Shown in pieces: positions 7,501 through 10,561 of a DNA stretch of 10,561 nucleotides. How positions within the stretch are numbered: position 1 is the stretch's first letter; each line of letters begins with the position of its first letter. A model generated the notes under the pieces. The model worked only from the letters and a program-made list of their open reading frames with translations, did not search any database and was not told the origin of the DNA. This DNA is from Dehalococcoidia bacterium (GTDB taxonomy: Bacteria; Chloroflexota; Dehalococcoidia; SAR202; UBA11138), in NCBI GenBank assembly GCA_012270625.1, contig JAAXHZ010000062.1:1-10561 (forward strand), given 5' to 3'. The position numbers and the translations under genes are program-made.

Positions 7501-7542
7501 GGATTCGTGGACTAGAGGCGGCGCCTGCCAGTCCACGAATCC
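7501..7542 (-). promoter_or_regulatory. Strong intercistronic hairpin between binding-protein and permease genes
   Basis: A perfect 13-bp inverted repeat: GGATTCGTGGACT (7501-7513) and AGTCCACGAATCC (7530-7542), with a 16-nt loop that holds a smaller AGGC/GCCT stem. On the transcript it forms 45 nt after the binding-protein stop and 30 nt before the permease GTG. No U tract follows, so it is not a standard intrinsic terminator. By analogy with intercistronic stem-loops after malE-type genes, it may protect the upstream message from 3' exonucleases or lower readthrough, giving more binding protein than permease (inference). A second weak 5-bp dyad, CCCAT (7542-7546) and ATGGG (7555-7559), adjoins it. 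Confidence 0.8.
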
Positions 7543-7587
7543 CCATAGAGTGACATGGGACCGGGAAAAGGAAACCCTCGGTGGTCT

Positions 7588-9324
7588 CTACTCCTCCCTA
7601 ACGTATGCGTCGTAGAGCCAGTGGTAAAAGCCCCGAATGTCGGCCTTGATGCCCACCACATTCGATGCGGAAGCAGAGATACCCACGTTGTCATGGATCG
7701 GATATACCGTCGCCTCTTCCATGGCTATCTTCTGGACCTCTTTGTACAGTTCGGTGCGTTCTTCTGGATCAGTCGATCCGGAGGCTCGATCCAGTATGTC
7801 ATCCATATGAGAGTCGCTATACCGGGGCCAGTTGAAACCGGAGTCGATATTCTTTGAATGGTAGAACTGCTCCAGGATGATCGGATCGCTGGAGACCCAG
7901 CCGATAGCGGCTGCGTTGAACTTGCCTGCCTTCGCTGAGTCTATCCAGGTCGAAGAAGCCAGCTCGCTTAGCTCCCAGTCGATGCCAGCATTTCTGGCTT
8001 GGGCCTGCAACACCGTTAGAGTGTCCTTCTGCGAGCCGACGTGCCCGGTAACCAGCTTGAGGGTCTCGCCGTCCTTTTCGTAGAAACCGTTGGATCCCAT
8101 AGTCCAACCTACACTCTCCAGAAGCTCTCTGGCCTTGTCGGGGTCGTGTGGATACAGGCCCTCGTTGTCGTAGTTATAGCCAACGGTATAGGTAGAGAGG
8201 GGGTTTTCAGTCGGGCCAGGGATGCCGAAATTGACGATCTTGCGTACGGTCTCTCTATCCAACGCATGCATCAGGGCCTGCCGGACGACAATGTCGTCGG
8301 TGGGGAACAGGCTCGTATTGATCATGACCACGTTGGGAAGTCCGGGCATATTGCCCAGGATGATCTGGTAGTTTGGATCGCCGGCCAGCCTTGCGAACTC
8401 TGACGCTGGAACACTCATTATGAAGTTGGTCTCACCTGATTCAAGGGTGGCCATGCGTGTGCCCTGTTCGGGGATCATCTTGATGATTATGCTATCCAGA
8501 TAAGCTGGACCCTGGTGTCCCCATATTGGAGGCGCCCAGTTGTAGTCGTCATTTCTGACCAACTCGATATGGTCACCACGCACCCAGTTCTCGAATTTCA
8601 TGAAACCGGTGCCGACCGGGTTTATTCCGTAGTCCTCTCCATGCGTTTCCACCGCTGTGGGCGATACCATGCCGAGGAATGCCTGGCTGGCTCCATCAAG
8701 GAATGGAGCAAACGGTGTCTCGAAATTGACCGTAATCGTATGGTCGTCGTGGATGTCGCTACTGGCGTATGGCCCGAGCAATGTCACCGCGAAGCCCGAC
8801 TTGGTCTCTGGATCGCTGATGCGGTCGAAATTGAACTTCACTGCATCAGCATTGAATGGGGTGCCGTCGTGGAAGGTGACTCCCTGTTTTAGGTTGAATG
8901 TGTAGCTCAGGCCGTCGTCAGACACTTCCCAGGACTCCGCAATACCGGGGTGGAATGTGGCGTCGTGGTTCTCATACACAACGGTGTCGTAGATGTTCAT
9001 CATCACACTGTGGGACACAGCCCATGGAGTCACGGCAGGGTCCAAGTTGTCCGGCTCGAGCTGCATCCCAATGATCAGCTGTCCACCCTTCACAACCTCT
9101 CTCTCCACCTCCACAACCTTCTCCACTTCCACTTGGACGATCTTCTCTACCTCCTTCTCAACTACCTTCTCGACCTCGACCGGCACCTCTTTGATGACCT
9201 CTTTCTCGACCTCGACCGGCACCTCTTTGATGACCTCTTTAGTGACGACAGTCTCTCCAGCACATGCAGCTATCACAACTGTCACAACCATCGAAATCGC
9301 CACCAACCATACCAATCGCTTCAT
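7588..9324 (-). CDS. Peptide ABC transporter substrate-binding lipoprotein (family 5)
   Basis: A 578-residue solute-binding protein of the SBP_bac_5 (OppA/DppA) family that captures the substrate outside the membrane and delivers it to the permeases. It has a signal peptide with K2-R3, a hydrophobic stretch (4-18) and the lipobox V-I-A-A-C, giving lipid-modified C21. Residues 28-79 are a low-complexity Val/Glu/Lys spacer that includes a perfect 12-residue tandem repeat (29-40 and 41-52). The binding domain begins near residue 80 (G-G-Q-L-I-I-G) and contains the family segment A-E-S-W-E-V-S-D-D-G-L-S-Y-T-F (129-143) followed by the F-H-D-G-T-P-F motif (151-157). The ATG is set by GGGAGG (9332-9337) 7 nt upstream and by the signal peptide; the frame stays open to about 9510 but that would run through the promoter. 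Spacers like this are typical of Chloroflexota binding proteins. Confidence 0.95.
   Translation of the reverse strand: MKRLVWLVAISMVVTVVIAACAGETVVTKEVIKEVPVEVEKEVIKEVPVEVEKVVEKEVEKIVQVEVEKVVEVEREVVKGGQLIIGMQLEPDNLDPAVTPWAVSHSVMMNIYDTVVYENHDATFHPGIAESWEVSDDGLSYTFNLKQGVTFHDGTPFNADAVKFNFDRISDPETKSGFAVTLLGPYASSDIHDDHTITVNFETPFAPFLDGASQAFLGMVSPTAVETHGEDYGINPVGTGFMKFENWVRGDHIELVRNDDYNWAPPIWGHQGPAYLDSIIIKMIPEQGTRMATLESGETNFIMSVPASEFARLAGDPNYQIILGNMPGLPNVVMINTSLFPTDDIVVRQALMHALDRETVRKIVNFGIPGPTENPLSTYTVGYNYDNEGLYPHDPDKARELLESVGWTMGSNGFYEKDGETLKLVTGHVGSQKDTLTVLQAQARNAGIDWELSELASSTWIDSAKAGKFNAAAIGWVSSDPIILEQFYHSKNIDSGFNWPRYSDSHMDDILDRASGSTDPEERTELYKEVQKIAMEEATVYPIHDNVGISASASNVVGIKADIRGFYHWLYDAYVREE
9169..9240 (-). 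repeat. Perfect 36-bp tandem duplication inside the binding-protein gene
   Basis: Two identical 36-bp units (9169-9204 and 9205-9240) lie back to back without a single difference. They encode two copies of the 12-residue unit K-E-V-I-K-E-V-P-V-E-V-E in the spacer after the lipid anchor. The unit is a multiple of three, so copy-number change keeps the frame. Neighbouring spacer codons are similar but not identical, suggesting older, diverged units. Confidence 0.92.
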
Positions 9325-9425
9325 CTTCAAACCTCCCAATGTCCTCTCCAGCTGAATTCCGATGGCAAGACAAACCTCCCGACTCGTTGCCGGTGATCCG
9401 TTTGGCACCCAGTCGTCAGACTGAC

Positions 9426-9435
9426 TGTGTACACA
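9426..9435. promoter_or_regulatory. 10-bp palindrome in the transporter operon leader
   Basis: TGTGTACACA is a perfect palindrome about 24-33 nt downstream of the predicted transcription start. On the - strand it begins within ATTTGTG, sharing the TTTGTG half-site with the dyad at 9493-9514, so both could be bound by the same regulator. A downstream operator position would favour repression (inference). Confidence 0.4.
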
Positions 9436-9464
9436 AATTCTGGAAATAAAATTCGCCAGTCCCG

Positions 9465-9492
9465 ATTGTATGTAATCCGCCTGACGTGTCAA
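9465..9492 (-). promoter_or_regulatory. Sigma-70-type promoter of the peptide transporter operon
   Basis: On the - strand TTGACA (9487-9492) is a perfect -35 and TACAAT (9465-9470) is a five-of-six -10, separated by 16 bp. The predicted start is near 9458, giving a leader of about 134 nt before the binding-protein ATG at 9324. The long leader and the neighbouring dyads suggest regulated expression. Sequence match only; no transcription data. Confidence 0.72.
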
Positions 9493-9514
9493 GTTTGTGC
9501 GGCAGTTCACAAAC
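9493..9514. promoter_or_regulatory. Dyad abutting the -35 box (candidate activator or repressor site)
   Basis: GTTTGTG (9493-9499) and CACAAAC (9508-9514) form a perfect 7-bp-arm dyad with an 8-nt spacer, directly upstream of the -35 hexamer and centred about 45 nt before the predicted start. That size and position suit a dimeric transcription factor contacting RNA polymerase. The regulator is unknown and no regulator gene is in the window. Confidence 0.5.
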
Positions 9515-9630
9515 CCTGTACAAGTCCCGAGTGGTACTTTCCACGGTCAGATTGTGAGCGGGAAATGCGAGGGTCGTGTAGCGCGCTGCTCAGGCGCAGA
9601 GTGGCTGGTCTTGTCGTAGGCCAGGAATGG

Positions 9631-10422
9631 CTACCGGGTGCCGGCGGACCTGCCTCCGTCCACCATATAGACGCCGCCGGTGCAGAAGCTGCTGTCGTCG
9701 CTGGCGAGGAACAGCATCAGCTGAGCCACTTCTTCGGGGGTCCCGTACCGTTCCAGCGGAATGCGCGATGACGCGGCCTGCTTCACCACGTCGGCGGTTA
9801 TCGCTGAGTCGTCCAGGGTTGCCACACGCATATTCTCGATGGATCGCATCATGCGTGTCTCGATCGGCGCCGGATTGACCGTATTGGCCCGAATGCCCAG
9901 CGGCGCGCCTTCCAGCGCGGCAGTGCGCATCAGGCCAATAACCGCGTGCTTGCTGATGCCGTATGCTGACATATCTGGTGTCCCGGCGATGCCGGCGCCG
10001 GAAGACGTGATAACGATGCTGCCTCCACCACCCCGACTCATCACCGGCATCACGTACTTCACTCCCAGCCACGGACCGCGCACGTTGACCGCCATGACCC
10101 GGTCGAATACGTCTATGGAGTAGTCGGTTATCGGAGCCAGCTCTCCCTCGATTCCCGCGTTGGCCAGGAACACGTCGATGCCGCCCCAGCGCTCCACGGC
10201 CGCGTTGATGTACGCCTGTGTCTGGTCTGGTTGGGTCACGTCGGCCACGGTGTAGCTGGTCCTGTCTTCGCCGATCGACTGTACGGACTCCTGGAGCGCT
10301 GCTTCATCGAGGTCAACCAACGCGAGTCGCGCGCCCTCTTCCGCAAACAGCTTCGCCGCAGCCTGACCGATACCCCCGGTGGCCCCTGTAATCACGGCCA
10401 CTTTTCCTTCCAGGCGGGACAT
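9631..10422 (-). CDS. Short-chain dehydrogenase/reductase (SDR) family oxidoreductase
   Basis: A 263-residue classical SDR. The Rossmann cofactor motif T-G-A-T-G-G-I-G is at 12-19, D37 at the end of the second strand (L-V-D-L-D) favours NAD(H), and D61-V62 and N88-A89-G90 follow as usual. The active site is N113, S141, Y154 and K158 (the Y-G-I-S-K segment). The N-P-A-P-I-E-T-R-M stretch (183-191) and the C-terminal F-C-T-G-G-V-Y-M-V-D-G-G (246-257) complete the fold. Length is normal. The ATG at 10422 follows AAGGAG 7 nt upstream; the frame is open to 10473 but the family N-terminus (M-S-R-L-E-G-K-V-A-V) fits 10422. Substrate is unknown, probably a secondary alcohol or ketone. Same strand as the transporter operon, but the 306-bp gap with its own promoter suggests a separate transcript. 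Confidence 0.93.
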   Translation of the reverse strand: MSRLEGKVAVITGATGGIGQAAAKLFAEEGARLALVDLDEAALQESVQSIGEDRTSYTVADVTQPDQTQAYINAAVERWGGIDVFLANAGIEGELAPITDYSIDVFDRVMAVNVRGPWLGVKYVMPVMSRGGGGSIVITSSGAGIAGTPDMSAYGISKHAVIGLMRTAALEGAPLGIRANTVNPAPIETRMMRSIENMRVATLDDSAITADVVKQAASSRIPLERYGTPEEVAQLMLFLASDDSSFCTGGVYMVDGGRSAGTR

Positions 10423-10472
10423 GTCAAATCTCCTTTTTGCTACCGAGGAGCGAGCCAATCGCATGGATCTCA

Positions 10473-10492
10473 CCCCCGCATCAAGTAGGGGG
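10473..10492. promoter_or_regulatory. Weak inverted repeat in the SDR upstream region
   Basis: CCCCC (10473-10477) and GGGGG (10488-10492) with a 10-nt loop could form a GC-only hairpin upstream of the SDR start. No convincing -35/-10 pair for the SDR gene was seen between 10430 and 10561, so its promoter may lie elsewhere or be unlike the sigma-70 consensus. Function unknown. Confidence 0.25.
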
Positions 10493-10520
10493 CAGGCTCT
10501 AGCTCTCTCTCCTCAAGGGG

Positions 10521-10534
10521 CTTACAAGTGTAAG
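10521..10534. promoter_or_regulatory. Perfect palindrome CTTACA-AG-TGTAAG upstream of the SDR gene
   Basis: A 6-bp-arm dyad with a 2-nt centre lies about 100 bp upstream of the SDR start and directly beside the second dispersed-repeat copy. It may be an operator or part of the repeat element; the first repeat copy does not carry it, which argues for the former. Confidence 0.35.
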
Positions 10535-10535
10535 A

Positions 10536-10561
10536 ATTCGTACTTTTCACCCTCACCCCAG
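10536..10561. repeat. Second copy of the dispersed repeat, truncated by the window end
   Basis: Positions 10536-10559 match 923-946 at 22 of 24 bases; the two differences are adjacent (TC against CT after ATTCGTA). The window stops where the hairpin part of the first copy would begin, so whether the hairpin follows cannot be seen. Confidence 0.7.

Larger units (their letters stand above)
9325..9630. other. 306-bp intergenic region carrying the transporter operon control signals
   Basis: This stretch between the SDR stop and the binding-protein start has no convincing gene. It holds the sigma-70-type promoter (9465-9492), an abutting dyad (9493-9514), a 10-bp palindrome TGTGTACACA (9426-9435), a small inverted repeat CAGTC-GTCA-GACTG (9410-9423) in the predicted leader, and the binding-protein ribosome binding site (9332-9337). 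The part from about 9523 to 9630 shows no clear terminator for the SDR gene. Confidence 0.7.

Noticed and set aside
9169..9240. 36-bp repeat as a CRISPR unit
   Set aside because: The two units are directly adjacent without spacers and encode part of a protein spacer in frame.
9325..9510. Upstream extension of the binding-protein frame
   Set aside because: It would place the signal peptide internally and read through the promoter; the ATG at 9324 has GGGAGG at 7 nt and gives a perfect lipoprotein signal.
9614..9634. Imperfect inverted repeat around the SDR stop codon as terminator
   Set aside because: The arms pair only with a bulge and no T tract follows on the - strand.

Overview
The window looks like part of a moderately GC-rich bacterial chromosome, most likely from the Chloroflexota. 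The best clue is the lipoprotein at 7588-9324. Directly after its lipid-anchored cysteine it carries a long Val/Glu/Lys spacer of the 'KEVPVEVEKEV' type, which I know as a hallmark of Chloroflexota substrate-binding proteins. A SAR202/Dehalococcoidia-like environmental member is plausible from the mix of stand-alone amidase, Asp-box propeller, short-chain dehydrogenase and peptide-transport genes, but this is inference.

Left part (1-3605, + strand): two tandem, gap-free paralogous small cupins (119-454 and 558-893; 111 aa each, about two thirds identical), then a 154-bp gap holding a dispersed repeat with a 9-bp hairpin, then a six-Asp-box beta-propeller protein (1048-2106) and an amidase-signature hydrolase (2199-3605). 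The amidase runs tail to tail into the next block with only 12 bp between stop codons.

Middle part (9492 down to 3618, - strand): a peptide-uptake operon. A near-consensus sigma-70-type promoter (TTGACA-16-TACAAT), abutted by a dyad, reads into a lipoprotein solute-binding protein (family 5), then DppB-type and DppC-type permeases, then a cytoplasmic S9 prolyl-oligopeptidase-family peptidase. A 13-bp perfect-arm hairpin separates the binding-protein gene from the permeases and probably sets different expression levels. No ATPase genes are present between or after the permeases; the peptidase sits where they usually lie. The simplest reading is import of short peptides followed by intracellular hydrolysis, with ATPases supplied from elsewhere.

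Right part (9631-10561, - strand): an SDR oxidoreductase with its own strong ribosome binding site, preceded by small inverted repeats. The window ends inside a second copy of the dispersed repeat seen at 923-969.

I see no phage, CRISPR, transposase, RNA gene or clearly new defence-like system. The most unusual items are the regulatory and repeat structures and the ATPase-less transporter/peptidase operon.
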